Assembly (NCBI RefSeq): GCF_020382885.2
Contig: NC_058506.1
Location: 3,534,001 to 3,598,000, forward strand
Source: Scatophagus argus
Lineage: Eukaryota; Chordata; Actinopteri; Scatophagidae
Length of the DNA: 64,000 nt
Direction of reading: 5' to 3'
Part shown: one piece after another, positions 23,521-36,892 of the stretch
Layout of the letters: every line of letters starts with the position of its first letter
How positions within the stretch are numbered: the stretch's first letter is position 1
Notes under the pieces: model-generated
Database searches by the model: none
The model's input: only the letters and a program-made list of their open reading frames with translations
Told to the model about the DNA's origin: nothing
Made by a program: the position numbers and the translations under genes

Positions 23521-23688
23521 ATACGTAGCTAAACAGCCGATTTCGGTTTATCTGTGCAGTACTGGGACAACACAGCAGTTACGTTGGACTTTGTTTCTGT
23601 TCTCTCCGTATCTCGCGGGCCGCAGGAGTGCTCGTGCTGTGATGGGACTACAAATCCGTTAGCACCCACAGCCTCCTCCTCTTTCATC
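23521..23688 (+). promoter_or_regulatory. acer3: acer3 promoter / 5' UTR region
   Basis: This GC-richer stretch with several CpGs directly precedes the acer3 ATG and contains no TATA box, as expected for a housekeeping-type promoter. ACTACAAATCC at 23647-23657 differs by one base from the ZNF143/SBS core ACTACAATTCC. The transcription start cannot be placed precisely. Confidence 0.4.
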
Positions 23689-26600
23689 ATGGCTCCGTCG
23701 ATAGACAGGCAAGGATACTGGGGGCGGCCGACCTCAACGCTGGACTGGTGTGAAGAGAATTATGTCGTCTCCTTTTACATCGCGGAATTTTGTAAGTAAA
23801 GCATAATTGCTTTATTAATACTGGAAACAGTGCAGCTGTGGGTCATTTTATTGGACTTTTGTGTAGGACAGTCATACTGTGGACGTACAGTCGCCCCTGA
23901 CGATCGTAAACATGAAGTAGGAGCTGCTGCTGTAACAACAGTTTAGCTAGTGCTTTATGTTATCACGTTAGCAAGACTGATTTGAATTCTCGGTTATTTA
24001 GTATACGCTTGATTTCACCTCATAAGGCACAAGACCAACGAGAGCTGTAATTAGGAAAAAGATAAGCTGTCGGAGATAGCTAGTCAACCTGTTCTGAGTC
24101 GAGCCGTTTTGCATGTGACTTTACTGTTAGGTTAAGCTATTATTCCGCCCGATGCTGAGTGTTAGCTAACGTTATTACAGACACGTCAGAGTTAATACTA
24201 CTAATTTATATTTGATAACGACCCTGTAACTTGATCTTTTGCCCCTTGACAATATATATTAGTCAGACACAGGCACCATATGAAACTTGATAAAACATTT
24301 CCTTCATGCTGTCGGGACGCCACAAAACTGGTTCCTCAGGAATTATATCTTAGATTTCAAAGCTTGCTATGTCTGTAGGAGATGATACAGACGCTTCAGC
24401 TTTTATTTCCACGCACATGCTTGACACATGCTGTGTATTCCTACTGAATGCAGTACTTGAAAGTTGCTCATTACAGTGCTGGCATTTTAAGCTTTTGGGA
24501 GTGAACTAGCCTACCGAATACATATATGCTGTGATTCGTAGATCCTTCATGTTCATTATAGATTCACTGTAAAAGAGATAAAGCCTTCGGACTTCGGAGT
24601 GTAATTTTCAGTGCACAACAACAGCTGTGCAACACCTAGTCCAAGGTATACTGAAACCAGGTGGGGTCAGAGTTTAGTTAGATTATCGCTTTTTCATCTT
24701 CTATATATGTTGTCCTCACTAAGAGGTCTTTACACTTGATTTTACTGTCATAAAAAGCCATGCTCCAAGCCATTATTTGCTGACTACACATTGTAGTCCT
24801 ACTGCAGTCATTCATTTAACTGAAATTTTTCTGAACATTGGCACTAGTGTGAATGCAGCACATCAAGGATACCGGCAGTTAAGGCTTTTGTTTGCATACA
24901 TGACACAAGTTGGCATAGCTAGGTAGTTGCTTTCAACCACAGGCGAAAACAATGGTTGGAATGTGGCATTGTTCATGCGGCGTGATTGTAATCCTCAACT
25001 GATGTGTGCTTTTGTGCATCTTTAAAAACATCAGCACATGGTGACAGTAGAAGGCAGACACAGAGGGAAGTCATAAAAAGTCTCTCACACAGGACGACAG
25101 GCATCACATCACATTTGCATGTTTGCAGTTGTCATTGAACTGGGAAAACAAAACACTGATATGCTGTAGTATTATTTATTATCAGTAACCAAAGTCCACA
25201 TATTTTAAAATGGCCACACCAGTGGCTCATGGAAACGCCTTAGCTTTTATCAAACAACCAGACAAAAGATAAAATACTGGTAAGCTACTAGTAAGCAGTA
25301 ATAGTTTTCAGACAACTTAATATCCTGGTACGCCTGACTGTTTTCCACACTTGCGTTTGTACATGACCACACCCAGAAAGAGCAACATTGGGATCAGTGT
25401 TGACCTCGGTATTATCTGTTCTCTGTGGGCCTGCTGATGTATCAACACTGCAACACTATAGTAAGTCCTCAATAATGGCCTAGAGGAAGGAGGTTTACAT
25501 ACACAAACACTGACCCCAGTTCAGTTGTTGGCAACTTACAGATAAGACCTGACGCATACTTACAGATAGCTGTTGAAATCTTTTACTCCTCATACCCTGT
25601 GTTTTCTTGGCTGTTTTCAGTTTTCAAATCAGCCATGTTGTCTTTAGCTTCCTTACAAATAACAGATTTTTCTTCTCACCTTTTAGCTTAATTCTGACAA
25701 ATAAATGAAAATGAGGGCAGTACAAACACTGCAAAAACAAAATAGTCCAAAGTTCAAATATTCAGTTTAAATTGAAAATGAAAAGTAAAAGATTATTAAA
25801 AGAGTTGCTGATTAACTTTGTGGCATTTACTCAATCAGTTATTTAACTAATCGTTACAACTCTTAAAAACAAAAATGTGTAACTGAATTCCAGTCATTGT
25901 TTACTATCAGCACATTGACCCTTTACTGGTCACTGTAATTTCAAACCCAAATACTACTATATTAGCAATGTTATGTAGTTAAGGTGACAGATTCAAAGTA
26001 ATTTAATTTAAATTATTGCTTTGTCCATGAACCCCAGACAGGCTTTCTTCATCCTCAGCATGTTTGCAGAGTGTTTCTCCTCCCCTCCTGGTGCAGTCTC
26101 CTGGCAGCACAATGTTGTTTGAGGCACAGAGCAACATAATAGAAACTTGGAGCAAGCTGTAAACAGCTTGAACAGAACTACTGTTGGCCAGCCAACAACC
26201 AGTTATGTGTTTGGCCAATGCAGCATCATATTAGATTATATTTCTCCCAAAGTTGAGTCTGTCCCACTACTACTCACCGCCATGCCCAATTTGGTCTGTG
26301 TGAGGCCAAAGTGATACAACTGAAAATTCATGTATGAAGGCAGCAAACATAGCAGAATGAATGTGTGCATGAACTCCAAGTGCGGGTGACTGTAATAAGA
26401 TACCTTTCATGCTGTTGTTAGAATGATCACAACATGGAACCCAAGTTGTCCCACTGAAGACTCACTGCTGTTACGTCAACCAATCTCAGAGGAGCTTTAA
26501 TATGTCTCTGTTATCTTTTTGAACAGGGAACACTGTCAGCAACCTGATTATGATTCTTCCTCCCATTTGTGGGGCCATCCAGACGTTTCGTGATGGACTT

Positions 26601-29600
26601 GAGTTTCGCTACATCTGCTCTTTCCTTGGACTGGCAGGTTAGTCTGTGAAACCACAATTAACCTGGCTCTACATTAGTGATAATACTGAAGCAAACTCAG
26701 CTTGTGTTTGCATATTGTAGTTATTGACAAGAGCCTTTCCAGTTGTACATGATGCTATCAATCATATTGTATACATGTGAGAAGGTTCTGACTCTCAGTT
26801 TAATGTTTTGTGGTGGTGTCTGTGTTTCACACAGCGGTTGGAGTTGGCTCTTGGTGCTTCCACATGACGCTGCTATATGAGATGCAGGTAGGCTACAGTG
26901 TTACACTGGAATCTTAATGTGTCAGCAAACAGTGTGTACGTACACTTTTCTTGCTGAAACTGCACCAATTAGACTCATGCTTGTATTGGGAAATGTTTAT
27001 AATGGAAATACAAGGTCAAACTTTTGTTATGTTGAAAGACTGTAATTCTATAGTGATGTATTGTGTATTTTCTCTGTATTTGCAGTTACTGGACGAGTTA
27101 CCGATGATTTACAGTACATGCGTCTTTGTCTACTGTCTGTAAGTGGCTTTAGAATTTATTGCTGTTGCAGCACTTAAGAGTGATGGTCACTTAGAACATA
27201 TTTTGAATGAAAAAGTGAACAAGTGATTCCCTTACTGAGATCTTTGATTAATTCCAAGAAAATACAGCTTGTCATACACTCTTAGCAGGACAGTGTGCTG
27301 TATGTAACGGAATTATTTATTCTAAATTGGACTGGAGTTTCTCTTTCCACTTTCCATATTTCATACCTTGTCATAAGAAGTGGTGGGCCTACTTCCCAGC
27401 TGGCTGCTATATCACTGTGGCTGAAGTATAGTTTAATGTACAGTATATCAGCATAGTCTCTGGTGGAATCTGACCTCAGTGCATGTGGCTGGAAATACTT
27501 TAGTTGTAGCTATTTCTCAATTTGCATTGTTTGGGTGTACCAGTAATTGGCACACCTTCACAGTCATAGTTCTGCTAAGTGGATATTTCCTCCTACGGTT
27601 TCACGTGTATTCACATACACATCTGTTGTGCAGAGAAAATAGCCTGTGTGGAGCTGGAGTGACGAATTACTTGTGCAGCACAGGCATTGGAAATTGAAAT
27701 ACCACCGTACCAAGGCCAGGGGCCCTCGCATTTTGATGAGCCCAGTCCCTTTTTTCTGTATTTCCTGATTTGGGAAGTACAGACATCACCGACATCACCT
27801 AATAAGAGGATTTATTATACAAGGGTCATTTCCATCCCTGCACCAGCAACAGAACAACAGCTGCTATTCTTCTTGTTGAAAGTTAGACAAGGGAAATCTT
27901 TTTCCCGCTTTGTGTTTCAGTCTTATTTTCATTTCTCCCTTAATAGATCCATGGACACAGCTGGTCTGGTCCGTCCTAAGCTTTGTGCCAGCACCAGCAT
28001 CGATTTGTACCAGCCTTTGTTTGTGCTAGCATGATTAAGTAAATTTTAGTCAATGACAGCTTACGGCCTTCAGATTTCTCTATCATTGACAGTCTGTCCT
28101 TCTTTTAGATTAGAACACAGAGGGTGATATATGGTAATGTGTAATTTGCACGCAGCTCTGTAAATAGCAACATGTTTAGCTATCTCAAAATGTCATGACA
28201 GCTGAGTGTCTGAAGTCAAAGTCTACCTCAACCTCTGCTTAAATAGTATCCATGTCAGCTGCACCTATGGGGGTCAGTCCACATACATATGGAATATGTA
28301 GGGTGAAGAGATCCTGAGAAGCTGTGTTACACACGTAACTTCTGTTCTTTGCTTTCTATTTTTTTTATATTTTTCAAAATGATATGTAAACATATAAAAT
28401 ACATGTGCATGTTTATTTTCAGATATGAATGCTTCAAACAAGAGAACAGCATCAGCTTGTTTCCTATTGCATTATTGTTAATCTTCAGTGTCTTAGTCAC
28501 TGTGGTGAGTTTGCTTTCACTTCAACACTTTCAACAGTCAACATCTATCAGTGACTTTGAACCATACAGTAAATGTAGCAGAATGTAACATCATATCCTC
28601 TAGAATACCTTCTGTCTTTGTTTGTTGCAGGTGTACCTGCAGTGGAAGGAGCCAGTTTTTCACCAGGTAAAGGAGCACTCAGCTGGTTCAGACTGCTCAT
28701 TGTTTGCCATTAGGGCTCAGTGTACCTTCAGTTATTTTTACCTTCTGTAAACATTGGGCTTGCTGAAGCAGCACGCAACGCTCAGTTTTGCACGTGCAAA
28801 AGTTGGTATTATACCATATAATGGTATTTTGCTGTTGGTAATTTTGTTGTCTAAAAAAGTTTTTATAAGTCATATCACAGTGCTCTGTCCTTCAATATGG
28901 AATAAAAACTATTAAGATTTGTTGCCAATAAGAAGAATAGTCTCCTCACCCATACATAAACCTTTAAAGATAAGCACAGCCACCTTTATTTTCCCCAGTG
29001 TTTGTACCTGCGTAATGTGTCACATTGAATGTGTTGCTTGCAGCGCTAAGGGCAATGTGTTAACGCTGCCTATGTTTACTCTTTGCAGCTGACTTTGTTG
29101 TTTGCTAACCACTCCGGCTCTATGGTGGTTTGTAATCAGACTGTACACTAATTGTGTCTTCTTCTAGGTCATGTATGGTGCGCTCGTAGCTTGCCTAGTG
29201 ATGCGATCCATCTTTATTGTTACATGGTAAGTTTGCCAAGAGGGCTGTTAAAATTGAAAACATTGACAAGTTGTTCATTAATAATAGGTGAAGTAACAAG
29301 CTATTTCTATTTTCTTTGTTGTTTTTGTTTTAATGTTAGGGTGTACCCATGGCTCAGGCCGCTGTGTTACACCTCTTTAGGAGTGTTTCTCTTAGGTTTC
29401 CTACTGTGGAACATCGACAATATCTTTTGTGACACATTAAGGTATTTGTCCCGGAAAACTACTAAGCATCTTGTTATTATTGTATTAACTTAAATATTTA
29501 AGTATATTTAAAATATTTGAATTCTCCTTTTAACTGCAGTGGTGTGGAATGTGATCACATCAGCTTTATGTGACATCACTTCAGTTAAATGTACAAAGTG

Positions 29601-30259
29601 ATGCAGTGACATTACTTTGAGGCGAACTTAAAAGTCATGTCACTGCTTGGAAATGTATCAGCTCATTTACTTACTCAACTTACTTTACTTACTCAAATTT
29701 AAATTCGTTAAGAACATTCAGAAAATCAAACATTTATAAAGGGATGATGTTTAAGACAATTTAATCTTCCATTGCATGCTGGCATGCTCTTGTAAAGAAT
29801 TGCATACTTCAGTGATAAAATTTTTGTTTTGTTATTGATTTAAGTAAGCTTTTTGATCTCTCAGAGCCAGCAGACATACGCTTCCCCCTGGTGTTGGGGT
29901 AGTAACACAGTTCCATGCCTGGTGGCACATCTTCACAGGCCTTGGATCCTACCTGCACATACTTCTCAGGTAAGCATCCAAGTGACAGAAGCCAGCTGTA
30001 ATGTGTTTTATTACGATGAGAAATGTTCATTTGCATCAAACCTAATGTTCATCCTATGTTAGCCTGCAGATCAGGTCAACCTACCTCAAGTACAGACCAA
30101 AAGTAAAGGTATGTGTAGCCTTAGCCTTTGTTTACCCCGTTGTTTCTTATTTAATTTGACTCTTTAATTCATTCATTTGTCCTGTCTTATCTTAACTTTG
30201 TGCAGTTTCTTTGTGGAGTTTGGCCCACATTGCACATTGAACCACAGAAGACGAGCTGA
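23689..30259 (+). CDS. acer3: Alkaline ceramidase 3
   Basis: Eleven coding exons: 23689-23791, 26527-26637, 26835-26887, 27086-27138, 28423-28504, 28631-28666, 29168-29226, 29340-29441, 29865-29969, 30063-30108 and 30206-30259. Together they make 804 nt and 267 aa, the same length as human ACER3. The enzyme is a multi-pass membrane protein of the ER/Golgi that hydrolyses unsaturated long-chain ceramides to sphingosine and a fatty acid. Catalytic and zinc-site residues fall at the human positions: Ser77 and His81 in SWCFH, Asp92 in LLDEL, and His217 and His221 in HAWWH. The N-terminal calcium-site residues Asp19, Trp20, Glu22, Asn24 and Glu33 are also present. Every junction is GT-AG and in phase. 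The first exon is followed by a 2.7-kb intron. The C-terminal tail (HIEPQKTS) differs from the mammalian one. Confidence 0.97.
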
Positions 30260-32815
30260 AATGAAGGGATGGTGACTAACTTAAGGATGGTGACTGCCAT
30301 ATCCAGACGCCATCGGCACATGGACCTGCCAGTGCTCACTGCTGGGTGCTCAGCCCACAGCTAGGGGCAGGTGGACCCCATAGCACCACCCCAGGGACCC
30401 ATCGGTTCTGAACTGTGGGGATTTACTAAGTACAGTATAGCACTGACTCAAGTTTTAAGAAGTGGAAGATTTTTTTCATTAATCATAATTTATTAGACTA
30501 GCTTTTTTGTAATTTTATTGAAGTGTAACAATTTTATTTGCTTATTCATTTTCATTGCCAGTCTGTTGTAGTTCACTGCAGTGGTAATGCTGAAGGGGTT
30601 GTGGACGTAATCTTTGTTAGGGCGTGGGAAAAGGGAAAGCAGTGTCATTGATTCGGAATTCATATTAGCGTATTTATCATTGTGTGTGTGACTCTGTGGA
30701 TATTTGAATCTCCTAAACCTAAATATATATTAAATAGATCCCCAAATGAAAGTATAACTAAAACTTTTAGTTATGTGTAGTTTAACAAGTAACTGATGGA
30801 GCGCTACTTAAAACACAGTGTTCTTATCCCTTGTCAAGCTGCATTCTGTTGCTCTTGGATTAGCTAAACTGCATTGGATGATAACTGCTAGAATGTGAAA
30901 GTGCTACTGTTAGTGTAGTTAAGCTGTGTAGACTAGAAGAACCGTCTTCATTTGCTTGGCCACCAAACCAAACTGGAACTTTTTTTTTTTTCATTGCCAA
31001 AGTTGCTCTTGGATTCAAAACTGTTGTATAATGTGTGAAACAGGCTTTTACCTCGCTGTAATCCAGCAAGAGAATAGTCTTGTTATACAGCCTCATTACA
31101 CTGAATTTTAATTTTGCCTACGAAAGGGTTAACTATTTCCCCAGGTACACAAAGCAAGTTAAACCACTTACAAAACCTCACGTTTCTGTGGGCAGAGAAA
31201 CGCCTTCACTGTCTTTAAAGTGATACTGCACACAAATTTGTCCTCTGTGAAGGACTAGAATTTTACAACCCTTTTTTTGGGATTTGACCAGCATCTGGTG
31301 GGTCTGTTGAGATACAAATAATGCAGAAACACTGGAAATGCATCAGCTCGACTCGAACATAGTCTTTCTTAAGCCGTTATTGGTGACACAGTGGTTGTGT
31401 ACAGTACAGCTAGCTTTGAGAGTATTTAGGATTAAAGTGATTATAATTGAAATCCAGCTCAAGAAGTCAGCTAACAAAGACAACCTGTTTAAGTGGAACA
31501 TTTTCTGTTTGTAACTGTTAACATTCAATCAAAGGACTACAAGAATGAATTGGACATGCCTGAATCATCGCATGGCCATGAGCTGCAGGGGAGTTATGGG
31601 TCAGCCTTTTGTTTCCTTCTACGTTACACAAAATCTTTTCCGTACTTGTACTGTGGAGAACAGCAATGATAGTTGAGTGCCCTCTTATACTTTAACTCAA
31701 CTGTGGATGTATCTGGTGATACTTAGACTTAAACATATTCAACAACAACTGCTACAGCTTATTTGTTACATTCTTATTTATTAGGGTTTTAACTTTCATT
31801 TTTTTACGCCATGGCATCGAGGTGAAGAGTCAAATGGCACATACGCTGCACACCTTATAGAAGAACATCATAGAGGAACATTATTGAGAAATAGTTTATG
31901 ATACCACCACTAGGTGGCATACGTTTCCAGTTTATTTAAACATTGCCAAGTATGTCATTGTACACTGAAGAACTACTACCTACTTCTGCAGAAGCTTTGC
32001 CTCAGTTCTGTTGTGATGTGAAATGAAGGGCTTTTCATTTACGATGTTTGTTTTGTTGCTGTGAAATTGTGACTACTTAATGGTAACAATAGAACCTGGT
32101 GACTGAAGTAATTGTGATAAATGAGATGCACAACATTTCTGTTGTATGGAGGTATTTGTACATGTGTGGCCTCTTAAAATGTTTTGTGCTGGATTATCTC
32201 CTGAAACAACATATACCACAGATACTACATCACATTCACACTACATTATGCCTCCGTGCTTTGTCACTAACCCTCAAATGCTTGGGCAGAACAATCCTGT
32301 GATCCCAGTATTACAGTCATCAGCACAAAAGCACAACTTATGAAAGACAAGTATTAACATTATTCAAATGCCTGCGTGGAATCTTTAGTGTGTGTCATTA
32401 TCTTGAAATCACTGTTCATCTGTGGAGGTGAGCAGTTGTCAAAGAGGGTGCCTTATTGCTGTCCTTGCAGTTTAATCCAAGTTGCCTTGATGTTCATTAT
32501 CAGCCATTCAAATTGTCCCTGTGTTGTTTAGTGTGCCCTTCCTCTGATTATACGTAGTTAGGGCATCAGGAGGACAAACAATAACACCTTCTAATGGATA
32601 GTCTGTCTCTGATTCTTTGGCCTTGCATTCATTTCTTGTGTCTATCATTGTAATTACAGGTTGTTCTTATGATGTTAACTGTACCTGTAAGTGATAATAC
32701 TTGCGTGCTGAGGCCAGAAGAGCAAACTCTGCCAACATGTTTATTGTACTTTGGTTATGTGCCAGTCTTTAATGATGTCCCGTATTCTCAAATAAAAGAA
32801 ACTGTGTCAGACATT
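30260..32815 (+). other. acer3: Inferred acer3 3' untranslated region
   Basis: No further coding exon is visible. The first well-placed poly(A) signal with a convincing context is AATAAA at 32791-32796, which would give a 3' UTR of about 2.5 kb. Shorter 3' ends are possible. Confidence 0.4.
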
Positions 32816-33259
32816 TTGTCAACAGAACAATAGTTTGTCTTATTCCTTTCTCATAAGCCATACACTGTATTTCACTTCATGTTAAAATGTTTGGGAGTTG
32901 CTTGAATATGACACAGAAGCTAAAGTGTCGATACCAATTGGGATATTATGCTATGACTCATGAAATCTGTCTACAGTTTTGGCCATAATATCAAGTCATC
33001 GGGTTTAAACTGAGTCACGAGTCGAAGGTGTAGCGGTCACGTACGGCCTGTGGCACAAACACACTGCCCACCGCTGCTAATGGTTTATGGTAATTTCCAT
33101 AATGCTCTGCTGACTCATGGATGGGGTTCACTGTTTTCCTGCATTTGAACTGGGAATGGATTCAGATGTTTTCTCTCAGAGGCCTGAGAAAACATGCAGG
33201 TATACTTACATATATGCAGTGATATGTTATAGTTTGGCTTAGTATGTTTTCTGTTGTGC

Positions 33260-33640
33260 TTTTCTTTTTGTGCTCTCTCTGTTCCCTTTTCTATTTCTGT
33301 TCCTTTCGCAGAGCCTGTGTGTGGCGGGGGGTGTGGCTGGCTCCTTCTGTTGGCAGCTGAGGCACACCTGACTTCTATCAGCCCATTCACTCCACTTTAT
33401 AAGCCTGGCCTTCACTCCTGCTTGCTGCCAGGTTATTCTACACTCTACCTCTGCATGCTGTTCACCTGTTACCTGAATTGAGGTTCTCCTGCTGAAGATT
33501 GCTTCCTGCCAGCCAGCTCCCTAACTTCTCAGCCTGCTTTTGTTTCTGGATTTAGTTTGTGGAGTGATTAAAAGAACCTTTTGTTCCCACTCACCAGTCT
33601 CTGCTTTGGGGTCCTAGTCTTAAACAAACTTAACATGATA
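33260..33640 (+). repeat. Possible solo LTR fragment
   Basis: A pyrimidine-rich block includes 'CACTTTATAAGCCTGGCCTT' (TATA-like, near 33395) and then 'TGATTAAAAGAACCTTTTGT' and 'CTCTGCTTTGGGGTCCTAG' near 33566-33620. This order (TATA, AT-rich poly(A)-like signal, then a TTTGGGTCC-type end) resembles fish gypsy-type LTRs. No internal region or second LTR is visible, and there is no clean target-site duplication. Confidence 0.35.
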
Positions 33641-33959
33641 AAAAAATACAGTAACTCATGTGCTGTGCTTAAATACAATTTAGACTGAGTATTGATAGAG
33701 CTGCTTTATGCATGTCACAAGGAAGTATGTCATTTGTACTCAGCAACATTTCTCTTCTGACATCAAGGTTAAAATTCACTCAAGACTAGACAAGACTTCT
33801 AAAATGACACACTGGTAAGGACTGAATACCAATACCAATAATGTATACAAAGCATAGTTATAATTAGCTCCCTTTTGAATAGCGACAACATTAATAGTGA
33901 TGTAATAGTAATTGTCATTTATAATACGGTATTGTAAAAAGTAAGTCGTATATGACTTT

Positions 33960-34280
33960 GTTAAAAATGAAAGTTACCCAGCTGGGTAAAAGTCTTGAAG
34001 TGTCTGGTATCAAATGTACTTAAAAGTCAAAAGTACGAGTAAAAGTAATTTATATATATATATTTACATGTGTATATATAATTTATACTAGGAGTTGTTT
34101 GAGTATTCACCAACATTCAGCATTTGTCCGATTATTTGAATCAGTACTTTTTATTTATTTTATTATTTTTTTTATGTAATACTGCAATATTTGAATCCAA
34201 AATATAGTGGAGTGCAAGAATAAAGTAGCAGAAAATTTTCAAGTAAAGTACAAGTGGCTTAATTATATTTCATCACTGAT
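33960..34280 (-). repeat. Fish interspersed repeat family D, copy 2
   Basis: Opposite orientation to the copy at 14365. Diagnostic words are 'CTGGTATCAAATGTACTTAA', 'AGTACGAGTAAAAGTAA', 'AAAGTAGCAGAAAATTTTCA' and 'AGTAAAGTACAAGTGGCTTA'. Non-coding. Confidence 0.55.
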
Positions 34281-36729
34281 TGGACAATATAAATGCCCAG
34301 AGGTCAGGTGTTAGAACAGTCCAAGGACAGAATAAATACAACTAAACAAACTAATTTAAAGAGAATAATTAAAAGCGTATAAAATTAGAATAAAATAGAA
34401 ATTGCACAAGAGCAACAACAAGGGCCTTTCTACCAGCTAACATGTACAATTGATACTATACATACTTTTTTGTTCCTAATATTTTTATACTTAAAACATA
34501 AGCACTTAGAATATTTTTGCAGTGTGATATTGCTGCTTTTACTTACAAGGCCATAATATGCAGCAGTCTGTAAACATACCAATAAGTGATTCTGGAGAAA
34601 GATAGTCGATTGCTGCGTATCATATTTGGTATTTGGTATCTATCTCAGCTAACAGCTATCTTTTTCCAGAATCAGCAAAAAACAAACAGTTAGAAAATAC
34701 AGACAGAAATCAGGGTCTCTGCAGAAAGACACCACCACACACTCCCAGTGGGAAGGAGATCAGTTTTGTATACACTGCGTTTTTTTTTAGGAGGTTCCTG
34801 CATATTATGCCTTCAGGGCTCGTTCTTTTTCTAAGAATGTGTTGTGTGCGTCACCTGGACTTTTCATTCAAACATTCAGTTACTGATACGTTTTCATGAA
34901 TCACAAGTTTGTCACAAGGAACTGCCCAGAAGTAAGGAATAAATAATGATGTACTGTGAGTTGTTGTCTGTGTAGTAGAGCATGTTGAGACAAAGACAGA
35001 TCACCTACATGTCACAAGGACTCAGCACATAAGAGCCCGCAGGGAAACAAAAGCACCGTTTTTGGAATTCCCTTTCAAGTCGGTCACTATTCATTCTGCA
35101 CTCCTACTCTAGACTTCCTCCACAGATTGTGTCCTGTCAGAAGCAAATGCAGAGCAGCTAAATGCAAACATACAGCAAGTGGATAGATTTTAATATAGAA
35201 TGTCTGGAGTTGGAGTCCATAATCAGTGTGGTCTTTTGCCTGCTGATAATATTTGCTTGTGTACTGGTGGTCCTCAAGTTCACTGAAAAGGGAACATTTT
35301 AGAAACAAATTTTCATCAAACTTAAAAACACTTCAGACTCTATTATTTATATATCTTCCTGTCTGTTATTGTCTACGATAATATTTCTTATTTAAGCTAT
35401 TCACTCTAAATCAGTCATTAAAGTTATCCTGCATCATATGTTTTCCAACAGCAGGAAAACTCAAACCACAATGCATGCTTTTCCACATGTATGTGTATGT
35501 GTCCACACAGTATGTACTGTGCATGTACTGTATATCATTTGCCTGTATTGATCTCTCAACAATTCTGTTGGAAGGACAAGTTTCGACAGAATGAGTTCAG
35601 GAAGCCGATATTGCATTCCTACCTGCATCATAACTGCATCACGCCATTTACTGTATAAACACAAAGACATGCTTTTCCCAACAGGACGTTGGTATTCAGT
35701 GTGCTACAGAAACAGAAGTCATTCAGCGATCCAGATAATCTCGTTTTCGCTGCAGGCTACACACATCAGTCAGGGTTTGCATCTAAATGTTACAACACAC
35801 ACATTCAGTGTCGATCAGAGGGGCTGACAGAGGTATTCTGAACCTAACACACGTCCTAAACTGTCATTACTCAAAACACGGAGCTTAAACTGATCAGAGT
35901 TTCCACACCTGCCGCATATTTATTGACAGTTTTTGACACAACTTCATCAGTTTATTGAGAAAAGCAGGAAACCACCTCCTCGCTGTGATGACTAAAAGCC
36001 CCCCTTCCTCTTTCAGCTGCCTCGTATGAACAACTCTCTATTGTCTCACTGAAAACAGCAATTGACAAGTTTGAACTTTGATATTTGATGCCATAAACCC
36101 AAAATCATTTACCATTTCCACCTTATAATGACGAATGATAGAAAGAACAAATGATTAGCATGTGTTAAATGTTCAGATCATTTCAAAAACATTTTCATTT
36201 GAAAGACAGTTAGAGCAGTATGTAATGGACTTTGTAATGTGCACACTGACAGAAACATAATATCTGGCAGAGAGACCAGCAACTTTAAACCATTATCCAG
36301 GTATTTCAAAAGAGCACTTCATTCACGTAATGTTATGAGTTTATTTGGAACTTCACATCCAGTTTTACCCTGCAGGGACAGCAGAAAGATAACATGAGTC
36401 AGTGTCAGGCTGTGTGTAATAGAGTCCTAATGAGTGTCACTAATGGGTGCTTTCCAGTGCTCACTTCCTTTGACTCAGCGCTGCTTCTGTCTCATGGAAC
36501 TTGTGATAAGGTTGTGTTCAGGTATACTGGTTAGATTCTTGTTCAGGTGCATGTCCAGGTGTAACACAGAAACAGATCTCATATGAGTGATGTCTTGCCA
36601 ATGCCTGACTCATATTGGGAATTACAGAGTTGCTGAAGAGGCTGATTGGCTGAATGAAAGCACCCACGGGAAGGCTACTGCTTCTGACGTCACAGTCCTG
36701 ACACGCTTTTTGCTAGCTGGCATACTTCT
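34281..36729. other. Intergenic DNA between acer3 and the MMP cluster
   Basis: No exon on either strand could be supported. The frames at 34633, 35461 and 35591 have no recognisable family and overlap each other on opposite strands. Confidence 0.4.
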
Positions 36730-36892
36730 TGTTATTGTAGATTGTAGATATGGGTAGGGGAATGTTGGGCTCTCCCTATTTACAATTTAATTAAAGAGTT
36801 TAGTCTAGACCTGCTCAAACGGGAAAGTGTCATGAGATAACTTTTGTTGTGAATTGGCGCTATGTAAATAAACTGAATTGAATAGATATATG
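36730..36892 (+). repeat. Interspersed repeat family B, copy 2
   Basis: Ends with 'TTGTGAATTGGCGCTATGTA' and a short TTGAA-type tail, the same 3' end as the copy at 17030-17150. Confidence 0.5.

Noticed and set aside
23554-23688. In-frame upstream extension of acer3
   Set aside because: The frame is open but begins at GTG with no upstream ATG; the ATG at 23689 matches the known ACER3 N-terminus.
27687-28034. 115-codon open frame on the plus strand
   Set aside because: Falls within acer3 intron 4; the acer3 exons on either side join in phase without it and match the human protein length.
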